DNA of 64,000 nt from positions 1,674,001-1,738,000 of the forward strand of contig JAHRHY010000011.1 of the NCBI GenBank assembly GCA_019671135.1, given 5' to 3'. This document shows positions 11,462-24,640 of the stretch, piece after piece. This DNA is from Linnemannia hyalina (lineage: Eukaryota > Mortierellomycota > Mortierellomycetes > Mortierellales > Mortierellaceae). The position numbers and the translations under genes are program-made. Within the stretch, counting starts at the first letter, position 1, and each line of letters begins with the position of its first letter. The notes below the pieces were generated by a model that was given only the letters and a program-made list of their open reading frames with translations, searched no databases and was not told the origin of the DNA.

Positions 11462-13174
11462 CTAGTCCATTTTGACGGAGACATGGTCAGACGACGACGA
11501 CGGTGAAGTAGACCCAGGCGTTGCTAGGGGTGATGGGGAAGAGGAATCAAGGGAGGTGGCGATCACGATACCCTGGACCAGCGCAGAAGCTGACCCACCC
11601 TCGCCACGACTCCATTCCTGACTCGTCGACGTCCTGCCACCACCTACGACAATCGTAGGGGAAGTTAGGGTGGGACTATTACTGTTGCTATTGCTGCTCC
11701 GCCGATCGCTGAGTTCGTGGACCTCTTCGTCCCCTTGCTTCTCGTTCACAGACGACATTGTCGGGACGCGTTTTGATAATCCACTCAATCTGTTTGTTCC
11801 CGCTGTTGTTGTGTTGTTGCTGGAGGTGGTGGTGGTTGAGTAGCCAGTGCTGTTGGCGGAGTGGTTGCAGCTGCAGGTGTTAGTGTTGCCATTGACAGCT
11901 GTAGACGCCGAGAAGACGGATGAGGAGGAGATGTTCTTGTTGTTGAACATGTTTGATGTCGGCGTTCCTGTGCCGGCTCCGGTCGTAGAAGTGGATAACT
12001 GGGCGAAATTCATTGTTGGGAACACAGATGCGGTACTCGTGGCTGCGTTAGATGTCGCAGCAACCGCAAACTGCCTGGGACTCAACCCCGCCGGCCCAAT
12101 CCCTCCATTCGCAACACTAACCCTTGATAAAACACCCCCCGCCGTCTGCGTCCCATGATTATCCGTTGGCGGAGCAACCATCCACCCAATACTCAAACTG
12201 GGATCATCAATCCAGAACATTGCAATGAACGCACAAATAACAAGGAGGATGATTTGGGTGAATACGAATATCCAGGGTTTGACTTGTGGGAAGAGGCATT
12301 GGGAGACGGAGGAGGAGAAGAGGGAGAGGGTTCCGAAGGCGACGAATGATAGAAGGGCGTGGCCCCAGATGTGGTAGTCGCCGAAGTCTAGATAGTAGTT
12401 TCCTGTTGAGTGTGAGGGAGAGGGTTAGTGGAGTGGAAATCGATTTTATAGTTATGCAAGGGTCGTGGTTATGATTTTTACCTTGTGCGTATCTAAGAGG
12501 GAGCATGCAATTGGTAATCTGTGGTCAATTAGCACATCCAAAAGAAAGCGCCGAAGACACAGACCAACAGCACAAACAAATAACAGCTGAAATCTTACAT
12601 GACACCTGACCGATACTTGATTTTCTTGTGCTCCCCTGCAACCTTGACCCTCACCGCCTGCCCTGCCTGTTGTTGAAGGTGCACAGTCTGCGTTGAATCA
12701 TCCGCCAGCCCATCATCCCCTCCATCCCCATCCTTACTCGCCAACGGCGGCGACCCACCTATGGGTACATGCTTTAAGAACGACAAGAAAACCGCGAGAA
12801 AGAATCCAATGGATAGGGAGATACATAGCGCATTGGATTGGTCGGCGGTACAGCTTGTGTAGGTAAAACTCCCATCGGGGATATAGAGGCATGTGTAGTT
12901 GATGGTGGGCGTTTGAATGATAGTTGTTATTGGCGCGGGGGACGTTCCTAGGGAGAAGGAGTAGGTTTCTCTGTTTTGGAATGAAGGGTTCGTTATTGGT
13001 GGCGGAGAAGAGGCGATGGTGAGTTACAGTTTTTTTTGCTGAAAGAACAGAAACAAAAAAGTGAGCACAATGGAAGCGACGAAAGTGAACTTACAGAGCG
13101 GTGTAGATGACATAGGACCCCAAGGGCATATAGTTCGCCAGACGACTGATGGAAGAAACGATCGTTGGATTCAT
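11462..13174 (-). CDS. Unknown multi-pass membrane protein with long Ser/Thr/Asn-rich tail
   Basis: Not recognised. Best splice model: 13174-13095, 12970-12599, 12492-12482 and 12402-11462, giving 467 residues. Exon 2 holds an extracellular-looking stretch with NYT and two Cys (YTCLYIPDGSFTYTSC), then a hydrophobic helix (ALCISLSIGFFLAVFLSFL) and a hydrophilic Asp/Gly loop. Exon 4 starts GNYYLDFGDYHIWGHALLSF and adds two helices (HALLSFVAFGTLSLFSSS; WIFVFTQIILLVICAFIAMF). About 250 low-complexity Ser/Thr/Asn/Gly residues follow. Exon 1 (MNPTIVSSISRLANYMPLGS) is the least certain. The 11-nt exon is one of two ways to keep frame: a donor at 12609 (cag/gtgtca) joined straight to exon 4 would skip it. 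Some fungal tetraspan families share this layout, but I cannot name one. Confidence 0.6.
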
Positions 13175-16100
13175 CCTTCACTTTATGCGCTTCTCGGCAA
13201 GCTTTGTTGGCAAAAGGATTACTGCTGTTCTTGTCGTTTGAGGGAAAGAACACTCGTAGGCTGGAAATTGATCCAAGAGGTGGTCAACTTTTTTGAGGTT
13301 CCCCTGTTTTTAGCGTGAAAATCGGAAGTATGAAAGGGTTGGACGAAGGATGAAGGAAGGAAGAAGGGGGGAGAAGAGATATGAAAAGGCTATACGTTGA
13401 GGTCAAAAAACAAGGGCAATTGAAGATAGAGGGAGTGGAGGAGGATAATGAAGGAAGGGTTGGCGTTAAGACGTGCTAAGAAATGAAAAGAGTAGAAAGA
13501 GTAGAAAAGTGGAGGGCGGGAAGAAGAGAAAAGACGAGGGAGTACAAATACAAGAAAGGTGAAAAGCAACAAGAGAGAAGGAAAAAGGGATGAGAGGGGT
13601 GTGGGTGGGGCAAAAGACGAAGAAGAAAGAAAGCGAAAAAGAAAAGGGAAAAAAGAAATTAAGGAGCTCGATCTATGTATGCCCTGGGTGAAAGTGTGGG
13701 TGCAGGGGTGAATGGACAGTGAAAGCGTGCCCAGTCCATTGACAGGGTCATGCTGGCGTCTCACACGAAGACGACAACAAAAAAAAGGAGAACAACAACA
13801 ACAATAATAACGAGACAGACAAGGTTGCATCGAGACAAGTAGTAAGGACACAACTTTACTCAACCGACCGAGAAAAAGAAAATGAGTGGCGGCATGTCTG
13901 TCTTCACCTACACATTGGAGTCACAATCCTGTCCGAATGATCACCCCTTTTTTTCCTTTCCTTCAACTAATCAGCCAACCATTTGTCGCCTTTGCGTGCC
14001 TGACCTCTGAAATAAGAAAAAGAGACCAGCAGGTCCACATACCCATCAAACAGCAGAAATCAGAAATCCTCCAATAACATCAGCTACCAAGCAGCAGCCA
14101 AAGTAGCCTATTTATGAGCTAGCCCTTTTTTTTTTTGTTGTCGTGGTTCTTCTGTCATTTTTTACGTCTCTGTGGAACCAACGCTTCATCGACCGTCTAG
14201 TCAATGCCCTTCCCATCAATTCTTAGTCGCGAGAAGAGGTTATGCGAGATAGCTTTTTATATATGTTGTTTTTTTTTCCCGAGGAAAGAGATGAATCGTT
14301 GCTGATGTACCCAACCCGTAAAGATGACCATGATCGCCATGGGTCACCCATCCAGTAGGCTCTTGGAAAGTGAGAGGGTCAACCTTTATCATCCGTCTAA
14401 TTTTTTCTTGCATTTTCCTCCTCTCTCTTCTCTGTCCTTTACCAAAACACATTGTTCTCTTCCGTCATATTTTACCTCATGCATGGAATACAAAAGCCCA
14501 TAACATGATTCGCAAGCAACGAATCATCCAGGCGTTGCTTTAAAATTGCTATTCAAAAATCGGCTGTTCACAAAAGAGAACTATTTCAGAGACTGCAGAC
14601 GATCTGAATGAATTACTTCTATCCGCAAGGTGTCGGGGTTCTATTCTCCAAGGTCAATAAAAAAAAGTAAAAGGGCTTACTAGGTCGTGTACGAATGCGA
14701 AAGGTTCACAGGCTAGCTACCGTGATCTATCAGCTCTTCTTATGCTATCCAAAGTTTGGGTTATTCCATTGAACTTTCAAATCCCTTGATGGCAAGCACT
14801 AAAAGATATCGAAGAGCCACGTAATATAAAGAAAGTGCCGTCGGCAATGTGAAGGCTTTTTAAAAAAGAAAACCTAGACTGGATACAAAGTCTTTGAGCC
14901 CCCTCAAATCAAGAAGAATCCATCGTTAAACATGAACTGTTGTGCTTGAAGCGCGAACGCCAAAAACAGAACAAAAGTGTCGGCTAGGAAAATAAGGACG
15001 AGCTATTTCATAGCGCAAAAAAGATACGCTAGAAGTATGGAGGATATCCTAGTGAACAAGCTCTTTACTCACCTGGCTCTCGCGACCTCGCCCTATCCCT
15101 CTCCCTCGCCGCCATCATACTCTAACTAGACAGTAAAAAAAACGACAGCCAGCAGCTCGTCAAAGGCAACCAAAAGCAATAAGAAGGAAGGCAACGCCCA
15201 TCCGCTGGCATGAATAGTACCTATAGTTAAAGCGTTGGAGACACCTTCTAGGCGATTTATTGCTGCTAATAATCACCTGGTCCACCGCATCTTCTTCTTG
15301 TGCATGCTCATTTCAAACCATCAAATCGTCGTGTGTGCTCATTGCATATCATTGCCATTGCGTATCCATTGTATCGGCGGATTTGAACGTCGCAAGGCCA
15401 AGGGTTTACTGCGTTTGAAATACATCTCATATCGCCTTGCCGCCGTCGCCATCAGCAACCCGGTATAGACCCTAAGCAACCCCACAGAATCGCGGCCGTA
15501 ACAGTGTCACGACCAAGCCACCTTATTAAAACCATGTCATGGTAGAAAAGGTGTTGTCCTGCCCTCATCGTCTCTCATGGGGACCATATTTGTAGACCGA
15601 CAACAAACGAAAACGAACAAGAAACCGAGATCGAGCCTAATTGCTTAGTAGTACCATCAATCCATTTATGAACATCGACTTCGACACGAACTGGTCGTTA
15701 TATGCCTGTGCTCGGTCATCGCTCTATCATAAGAAAAGACGCCAGCTCGGTTGCATATAATACATCGGCATCAAATGACTCCTTTTTCTCATATACACGG
15801 AACACCATATCGATTGCATTATATCGCCTATTGCCTGTCTGTAAGCCAACCAGCAAAATATACTTTACCTTCCTCACATCGTTCAAAGTTGTCCTTTAAT
15901 ACCCCACAGAAAAGCGGAAACGGAATATGGGGGATCGCTCTATCTTCATGGTAAATCTGTCCTCCTGCAATGATTTCATCACCAGCGTGGTACTAAAAAC
16001 CATACAATACACCATCATCATCTTCCTTTTTCTCTTATCATCGTATGTGCCATCCTGTGCGTGGTCCCATATCGCCATAAGGTATCAAGGCTTCAACAAA

Positions 16101-16681
16101 GATGGTCTATCGCCAAAAAAAAAAAATGAACGAGCCATATTATCCCGTGGCAAATCCAATGTTCAATCCCACATGTCGCGAAAAAAAAGGCTTTGATCCA
16201 GAAACGCACCATTCGAATCCATCTCGGAAACACATCGCTGCTACAAAAAAAAAAAAGGGGGGGGGGGGGGGCGTTTATCACTACAACGGCTTCTGACTGG
16301 TTCCTTCAGCATCCCTGAGCTCCACCTCGCGCAACGGAATTCTTCATACACAAAGAAAGAAAGAAAGCAGGGTGGCGATGGCAAGAAATAAAGTAGCGTA
16401 CTTAAAATCGGGAATTCTCGACGACTTCGTCGACAGCAAAACGGAGCAAAAAGAATGGACTCGAAATAAAAAAGTCGGGCTATAATGACATTCCTCTTCA
16501 GTGCAAAGAGTGTCATGAGCTACAACAAATAAAAAGGGATGGCGTGATATGCATTGGATGGAAGAAAGAGGGTCTATTAGGGTAACGGGTAAGATGGTAA
16601 GAGTGTATAGCTATGTGGTCGTCAGTCACGGCGCAAAAGCTTCCTTGATGAGTTGCGACCTGGAAATAATAGTCCTAAGTG
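13175..16681. other. Long intergenic region, no gene seen
   Basis: 3.5 kb without a supportable gene. 13390-13860 is purine-rich on the + strand. 14460-16250 is less repetitive and differs in texture, with a 7-bp-stem hairpin at 14506-14526 (TGATTCG/CGAATCA). 16245-16271 is an A12/G15 block. No transposase, reverse transcriptase or tRNA could be read. Confidence 0.5.
16245..16271. repeat. A12-G15 homopolymer block
   Basis: Twelve A followed directly by fifteen G. The G run could form intermolecular G-structures and is a probable sequencing-length ambiguity. Confidence 0.9.
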
Positions 16682-19600
16682 TTATGACCACATAGTTCTG
16701 GACTTGGTGGGAGGAGGGACATATCCTTGATTCTGCATCTGGGGCCCTGCACCATAGCTACTGCCTGTCGAGACTCTGTTTGGGTCCGCCACTGGGCTTG
16801 ACACTTGGACCTTGTAGTCGTGGTATTCAGTTCCTGGCGACTCCTGAGGCGCTCCTGGTGCAGTTGCCGCCCGGGTGTTCGGAGGACGGAGGTCTCCGAG
16901 GACCTCAGTCCTGTACCGGTCATACGAGTACTGAGAGTCGGGGATAGTCGCCGTATCGTCGTATAATTGTGGGCTTCCTGCAATCCGAGTCTCGCTAAGG
17001 TTGGAGCCACCAGGCGTGATCATTCCAGAATGCTGAAGGCTGGAAGATGTGTTGGGCGGACGTGCATATGCACCAGCAGAGGCAAAGTCGCCGCTGCGTC
17101 GAGAAAGTGGCGCGGCCGTCATCGCTGAAGTCGAGTTTCCGCCGGCAACAATGTTAGTGGATCCGTTTGAGATCGGTGGCATACTGGAACTGTGCGAGGT
17201 GGGCTTAGGATAAAAGTTGGCGGTGGATCCTGAGTGAGGCACTCTACTCTCGTCATAAGGCTGCTGATGCTGCTTCATAACTCTCTGCTGCTTCTGCTTT
17301 TGGAGCGCCTCAGCCATCTGCTCGTGATACAGTTGCTGTTCCCGCAATTGGTTGGCATAGGCCAAGTGCGCCTGCGCCTCCTGAGAGGAGGGGTCGTCAA
17401 AGGTTTCGCCAGGAGTGAACTGTCCGTAAGCATACTCGTTACTGTTGGTATTGTCATCGTAGGCGGCGGTATGCTGCATTTGAGAGGTGCCAGGGGCGAT
17501 CACAGGGTAGTATCCGGTGTTGTTGTTAGAAGCGGGGTTGTTCACGCCGGCATGAATGCCGGCGGAAGCGAGAGGGTCCTCCGAGTATGGGTTTCCGAGA
17601 GGCGTTCCTCCACGCGCGGTTAGTCCAGGTCCTGCTGCTGGCGTTGCTCCCCCGAGACGTCCGTATCCCTGCTGGTTGGTGTTGGTCATCTCATATCCTT
17701 GCTGCTGCTGGGCGTAGTTGTTGTTGTAGTAGGTGTCGCCGTCGTCGTTGCTGTAGCTGGTCGGAGGAAGAGGAGATTCGCGAGAGTCCTAATGTACCAA
17801 AAATCGAAACAGCTTGTTAGTGGACACCGCTGTGAAACTGAACGAGAGACATCGCAATGGGAAAGGCCAATAGGGTAGTGAGAGACATACATAGCCCTGA
17901 TTGAGGTAGGAGGCCGAGTTTTGATGTTGCAGGTGTGCTGGTGCAGCAACGCGACTCACGGGGTATTGTTGTTGAAACTGTTGCTGGTAAGGGTGAGTGG
18001 GCCTGGTCTGGGGCTTGACCCGCGATAGAGCTGCTCGTCTCTCGGCCTCTGCAGCAATAGCTGTGATCTCCTCCCTCCTATCCTCTTCCTCCTCCCGCTT
18101 GGCGGCCTCCTCCATCCTGGGCGACGTGATCATCTCATCCTCCTTGAGCGACTCGGGAAGATCCTTAAACGCCAGAGGACGACGGCGGAACAAGATGGTC
18201 CAGACGAGTGTGACGATGGCAAAGATGACTGCACAGGCAAGGCAGGCAACCAATTGAGTCTGCCAGAGGCGACAGTGGACGGTGTTGTCGTAATTGTCGG
18301 TCGGGCAGAGGAATCCTGTCTGTGGGCCATCGCCTTCACTAAGATAAAACTTGCTCATCGACAGGTTGTCGGTGAAGGCCAAGTAAAGCTGCCAAGCTCC
18401 AGCAAAGCCGAAAAGTCCTGCCATCAATCCGTCGAGAACAATCTCCTGAATCATTGGGCGTCCATTTTCGTAGATTCTAGACTTGAAAGGCCACAGGGCT
18501 GTCAACAATGTCCCAAGTCCAGCTATTGCATGAATCGCGAAGAGCAAAAACAGGTGGTGAGTGGATGAGGCGATGCATAAGCAAAAATAGGGAGAGATGC
18601 ATGAAAAACGTCAAAGATGCGAAACAGGCGCCACGGGGGCGAAGGTAACGAGTACGGGTGGTTCAAAGATAGGGGAGGGTGGGATCGGACTACCAGCAAA
18701 AATGAAAGAAAAAATCTAAAAAAAGAGTGTATCCACGTACGCACGCACGCACGCACACACCACACAAGGCGTCTCCCTAATCCACCATACAGCACGACAG
18801 AAGTGCGGTTGCTGGTGCAGGAAGAAAAAAAGGACTAGGATATCAAGGGCTAGGGTTTCTCAAGAAAACGAAGGTTCAACTGTGGCTGCTGAAGAGCAAA
18901 AAAACTGAACGGAGGTTTACTTCCACTTTCCTTCACGTTTGAGCAGTGTAACGCCACAAGGAAATAAATAACCAGGCGCGCGCAATCAGTCATGGCGCCT
19001 CCTGCTTTTCTTGGCAAACAAACGAGTCGGGCGCGGTCAAAAAGGAAAGTCTAAGTCATTGACGAAAATGAGAGCACCACTCCAAAAACCATGGATAACG
19101 TTCAAAAACGGCTACTGCAAGCTGAATTGGAACGTTGAACGGCCAGAATGCCCTTTAGGAACAGCAGTTGGTCCATAGAAATGAAGAATGAAGCAACAGC
19201 CCACACAGAGAGAGAGAGAGATATTATTTGGCGCAGAGGAATGCTCTCACCATTGTTGACTCTTTGTGTCACTAAAACTCTCTCATCCGTTTGTTTTTTG
19301 CCGCTTCTCCCTTTTTTTCGCAACAAGTTAAAGCCTGGCGGTTGTCCTCACAGGGAACGAAATAGACGAAAGCAACAACAAAGAAACGGACATGTGTTGA
19401 GATGGGAGAGATAGAAAGAAAGTGAAAGAAAAAAATGAGAGCGAAATTTGGGCGCTTGGGATATTTAAGCTTTTCGGAAGGGGATGAGATGGGTTGGGTG
19501 GGGGATATGTGTGATGATGACCGTATGCTTGCTTGCTTGTTGCTTGTTTGCTTGTTGGTTGAAGGAAGGAGAAAGAGAGGGCGAAACTTACCAGTGATGA

Positions 19601-20247
19601 GAATGTAGTATGTGAACCATGTGAAGTCATATCCATCGACAACACGGCGTGTTGTAACTATTCGGCCATTCGAAACGAGTTCCCAACGAAATTAAATAAT
19701 TGCCAAAGAAAAACAGGAGAGCGAGAGATTGGGAGGACGATAAGAGAGTCAGTGTCAGAGAAAACATGTATCCATGGTCAAACATCGATCTAACAAGGTT
19801 GCCAGTTCGCAATTAAAAGCAAACAAACAAACAAGCAAACAGTGAACAGTCGAGAGATATCACAGAAAGTTGTTGTTGTTCCTTACTGATTTCGGTGACA
19901 AGGCATGCTAATGTCTATTGTTGGTGGGTTTGAGGAGTAAGAGAGTGTGTGACGAAGAGACAAGTTGGGTGTCAGTTGAGACAGATAGTGTGCTTCACAG
20001 CAGGTCTGTTTGTTTTTAGAAAAGGAGAGTGTGTGAGGATGCAGGTGTGTGTCAGAGCAAGACAAAACAGTTAGGGGAGCAGTAGCCGAGTCGAGTTGTT
20101 TTGGTTGTGTGGACTGTGGAGTTGAAGTGGCATAGAGTCGAGTCGGGTTGAGTGTATCCAAGGTGAAGGAGTGTGTGATGTATTTACCCCTGCGCTGAGG
20201 ATGAACATGAGCAGGTGGACCACCCGAATGAGGATCCTGTTGAACAT
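16682..20247 (-). CDS. MARVEL-domain-like tetraspan membrane protein with long disordered tail
   Basis: Five exons (20247-20188, 19914-19887, 19657-19592, 18522-17891, 17788-16682) join to 630 residues. The membrane part covers residues 1 to about 175 with four helices: RVVHLLMFILSAGTLACLV, then FTWFTYYILITAGLGTLLTA, IVLDGLMAGLFGFAGAWQLY and LVACLACAVIFAIVTLVWTI. This is the MARVEL layout, with a Cys pair in the last loop (FLCPTDNY, VHCRLW). An acidic/basic coiled stretch with EEAAKREEEEDRREE follows, then some 400 Gln/Asn/Ser/Pro-rich residues ending PPPTKSRTMWS. MARVEL proteins organise membrane domains and vesicle traffic. The third intron is 1.07 kb. The short early exons are supported by perfect phase continuity across three junctions. 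Confidence 0.8.
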
Positions 20248-21263
20248 AGCGGAAGGTGTTCGAGAGAGGAGAGGAAGGAGTGGAGTAGAGAGGGGTGTTA
20301 ATCCCTGCAGGGATCGAGGTTGAGTGTGCGTGTTATGTGAAGAAGGGATGAAAGGTCGAAGAGTGAGTGTAGCGAGGTAAAGAAGAGAAGATAGAGTGGG
20401 CAGGGGTGAACAATTGAGTGGAGTCTTGATGAGCCAAGCTTTAAAATAAATGAGAGAGGATGGGTTGAACAAGAGTGAGGTTCAAAGAAGTGAGAGAAGA
20501 GGAAGACAGAGAGAGAGTGCAGAGTGCAGAGTGAAGACAGGAAGGACAGCCAATGCTGGTTGGCAAAGCAAAAGATGACGAGAAAAAGAATGAACCCAGT
20601 CCTCGTTCCTCCTCCTCCTCCTCCTTGACCCAATCCAGCCATCAGTATGTCAGTAGGGTGCCTGGGCAGTGAGGGTGGCTGACACAAATAAGGCGAACTG
20701 GGACCAGGCGAATCATTTTCTTTCTTTTCTTGTCACCTCTCCCCCTTTCCTTCCTCTTTCCTCTCCCATGGCATTAGAACTCCGAGACTACTTCTCTGCT
20801 CTTATTTGCAACTCCTACTCGACCTTCCATCTTCCTTTTCTATGTTACTATGCAGACTTATCAGCTGTAATATGAATATCCATGCAGGACGCGTCTTCTC
20901 AGGAATAGTAACCAGCACCCCACCCCTGGTTCCTGGTCAACGACTCATGGATTCTCATCTCTCTCTCTCTCTTGCCTTGATTTTCTTGATTGGCATACTG
21001 CTGCAGGCCATGCACCAAAAGAAGGGACAAACAATGCCCCTCAAGTGTCCTTCTTTTGCGCTATGGTCGTGTGTTCTTGCAGCCACCCTTTCCACTAATC
21101 CTCTAAGCTCATCCTAGACACATATAAAAAAAAAGGAGTGCACATTCCCCTTTCCTCTTTTCTTCTTCTCTTTATCCTTCACAACCTTCCCTTCTCACCT
21201 TCCGTCCACTCCAACAACCAAACCAATAACCACCCACCGACACCCCAAATAAAAACAAATACA
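20248..21263. other. Divergent promoter region
   Basis: About 1 kb between the MARVEL gene start and the NDUFA4-like gene start. It contains a (TCC)n run near 20606-20623 and a C/T-rich leader from 21145. No coding sequence is supported. Confidence 0.5.
21123..21129 (+). promoter_or_regulatory. TATA-like box upstream of NDUFA4-like gene
   Basis: TATAAAA lies 135 nt before the ATG at 21264, with a pyrimidine-rich stretch between. Position and match suggest a TATA element; no transcript start data exist here. Confidence 0.5.
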
Positions 21264-21858
21264 ATGGCTGGAGTCTTTCACCTCGTCAAGACCAACCCTG
21301 CTTTGGCTCCCCTCTTCATTTTCGGAGGCTCAGGCATCGTCGGTGGTGTTGCGTAAGTTTCCCTTTTCTTTCCTATGTTGCCTGCCTCTCACTCGCTTAC
21401 TGTCAACAGCAGGTCTAACTAAACAGCAACAACGCCTTCAAACCTCTTAGCTACATCGGCCACTGCCTCGCCAACGGACCCGACGTTGTTATCAACAAGA
21501 CTGCCGCCGAGAAGCCATGGAACCGTATCCAGCCCCACGAAAACGCCAAGGTATTATTCTCATACCCTTTTCCTTTTTTATATCGGGTGGACAAACCCTT
21601 GAACAACAGGAGCGCGGAAAGGGACTGCAGCTTCATTGAGGTCTCCCTTTTTTCTCTTTACAGCCAAACCGAACCAAGTCAGACAAGCCAAGGAACAAAG
21701 CGATAAACAAACAACAAGACAGTATGAACTGACCCGCTCTTTCTTCTCCTTTCATCTTTTGTCTGTCTGGTTCCATGACACTCTAGCTCTGGTCGCCCAA
21801 CAAGGACTTCTGGCAGAACCGCAAAGTCAACGCCGAGCAGCTCAAAAAACAAGTATAA
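21264..21858 (+). CDS. NDUFA4/MLRQ-like respiratory chain subunit
   Basis: Exons 21264-21352, 21427-21550 and 21787-21858 give a 94-residue protein. MAGVFHLVKTNPALAPLF and FIFGGSGIVGGVA form the single membrane helix region of the B12D/MLRQ family. NKTAAEKPWNRIQPHENAK and WSPNKDF follow, close to the conserved P-W-N and SPN/D motifs of NDUFA4. In animals NDUFA4 was named as a complex I subunit but sits in cytochrome c oxidase; fungal relatives are small inner-membrane proteins. Length and phases (2, 0) fit. No cleavable presequence is visible, as usual for the family. Confidence 0.85.
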
Positions 21859-24640
21859 ATACCGCTCTGTCTTCTTTCAAACAACACCACTGAACAGGAT
21901 AACAATGCCTTCCTTCTTCTCTCCACTCCAATACTACTGTACATAAAAAAAGCACAAAAAACAAAGCCTTCTAGTCTCTTTTTTTTACCGTTGCGAACGC
22001 CTTTGCCTTCTGTAGAACGATAGAAACGATTAAAGAAAACAAACAAACAAACTTCTCTTCTCTCTCGTTGTTAAACCATGCTGTCAATGAACAATGAAAA
22101 GGTTTAATACCCCACACCTCGTTCACTCCCACACATACTCCGCAAAATCCGAGCTTCGGTCTTTTCGCTTCATTTTTTCCCCACACTCTTCCCATTTTCC
22201 CCTTTTTGTGCTCTTGACACAGTCCTGTCCCTGTCCTGCAGAGCATCCGTCTGTTTAGCTCGGCGTTCTTCAAGAAATGATATCGATTTTTTGTTTTGTT
22301 TGCTCACACCCCTACGCCTTTCTTTTCTTTTGCATTGTCCAAACCCTTTTCCTTCACACAATACGGCTCCCATAAGGTTTTCTTTGATCATGCGAACTTC
22401 GGTGCAACCATGACTTGTCCCAGCTCCAATCAGCTTCTGCCTCATCGACTGTGCAATCTATCTCTCTGTTCTTCATTACCCCTCGTAGTCCAACCATTAG
22501 TGTCAGGGGTCACGTCAGGGCTCCCTGTCTCCATGATATATCTTGTAAGATATTACAGAGAACCGAGCGCAGACCAAACCAATCAACAATGAACGGCTAG
22601 CCAGTGAAAACAGACAGGGGTGGGTACTAAGGTGTAATGAGATTGTTCGGCCCGCTTGCGGGGGGTTTTTATTATTATTTTGACACCTGACTTATCCATG
22701 ATGAGGCGGGGAGAAAAGTGGCTCTCCTTACGACTTCTACCTAAGCCCTCTTCGGGACCTTTTTGTCAGCATGGCTATGGCAGAAAATGGGTCATATTGG
22801 GTCAAGGAATACAATGGAACATACACAGTTTGGCAGAAAGATATTGGTCTTGTTTGTCACTTCTGTTTTTTTTTGGGTTGCATGCAAGCACGCTTGGTTT
22901 GCCATCCATAGAGACTCGGGTTTGTCTCATTTTTTTCTTCAGTAACCGCACCATCTCCTTTGTTCGACTTGACAGTAAATGTCACCTGCAACTCATGGAA
23001 AACACAACCACAGATTGCAACGCTGAATATACACACAATTGGGATCTGAGAGTCTCTTTTTGTTCTTTTATTCTCAACGATCATCTTTCCTGTGAAAACA
23101 CATTTTCTTTTGGTCCCTTCTTTTCACAGATACCACCCGTCACGGATACCTACAAAACAAAACATCAATAGCTCAATACCATCAAACAGAAAACATCCTC
23201 GTCCCCCATTAAGAATGGAGAAAAACAACTCGGGTATCGTGACCATTGCCTGATGTTGACTGCAAACTTCATTGAGCGACGCTTGCCCTAGTCGATATTC
23301 TATGATCTGCATTCTCAAATTAAGGCGATGTCCGGTCGCGAACAAAGGATATTTTCTTTTGACCCAGCAATTTATGGTGGAAAACACATTGGAATGACTG
23401 TTGATGTTGAAAGAAGACTTTGCGGCTAGAAGTAGACGTGTTTTACAAAACATTGAAGTCTTTCAATGACAAATGATGAGCGCGCTTCGGAGACAATTGG
23501 TGCGTCGAGTCCGAAAATGTGCGAACGATGGACAAAGAGAAGAACCCTATTCCCACGAATATTAAACAACAACCACAAAAATAAGGTGACGATTCCTTGG
23601 ATGGTAGCTACCCTTGTTTGCCTCACGAACAAACCAAAACAAAAGCGATATATGTATCATTTCCAATCCGGGGTCGGTTGTTCGTGTTCTTTAGTAGATG
23701 TTGATTTGTTCTGTTCTGTTCTGTTTTGCTCTGTTTTATGTTCTTCGGGTTTGCCTTGTGTTTTATAATAAAGTTGGTTGCTGGCACTGGACTCGATCAT
23801 TGAAGTACAAAAAAAAACGAACAAATGCCTTGTTTACTTTGACGAAGTGCAGCAACGATACGTGGTTTGGTAGGACGTTGACTGGATTCTTGCGTCGAGA
23901 CCCATAAGGTGATCGAAAGGCTGGACGCCTATTCCTTTTTCTTTTTCTTTTTCTGTCTTATTGTTTCCTTACTTCATCGTATTATTTTATTTTACGTTTT
24001 TGGGGATGTAGAGAAGGTGCTCTTCGTTCTTGGGTTTGATGTGCTCAAATAGCCTACGACGACGGTGTCTTCTTTTTTATTTTGTAAGTACACTTATGCA
24101 GTGTCGTGGACAGCGAGGATGAAGGTGGCCAAAGAAACACGAGAGAGTGGGAAAAGCAAGGCGAATAATTGGACCCATGCCTAATAACACCGTGAACATT
24201 GAGGATATCAGCAAGCATGGCGTGACAGAATCTGCCATCAGCATCTGTAGACCATCCCACTTAGTTAGTTAGCACTCCTAACAAAAGACGGAAAACCCAT
24301 CACCTACACAAGTCATCAACAAAGGGAGACCACAAGAAAGGGAGCGCGCCTCTGCTTTCGAACAGAAAATAAAAACGCGCTTCTCATTTTGACTCTTAGA
24401 ACGCGCAGTGATAAAAAATAGCGACGCGCGCGTTCTGCGCTACCTTTTCGAGGACCAAAACAACATCTTCACCCAACCCCCCCGTACACCACTGAAAAAA
24501 TGGAGGAAGAAAAGAAAGAAAATAATGTATTGTTTTGGTTCGCAATGCTTTATTTTTCTTTTCTGCGTTTCACAAGGTGTTGCTTTGAAAAGTGATCTTC
24601 CCGACATGTTGGTTGTTTTTGTTGGTTCAGACACACTGAT
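21859..24640. other. Long intergenic region between convergent genes
   Basis: 2.8 kb holding the 3' ends of the NDUFA4-like and eL14 genes. Several frames up to 171 codons exist but show no domain, no splice continuity and no compositional sign of coding. No RNA gene was recognised. Confidence 0.5.

Noticed and set aside
22649..22672. GC-rich hairpin followed by T run resembling a bacterial terminator
   Set aside because: The genome is clearly eukaryotic, so rho-independent termination is not expected.
22656..23171. 171-codon + frame downstream of the NDUFA4-like gene
   Set aside because: No domain or conserved pattern seen; composition like surrounding noncoding DNA.
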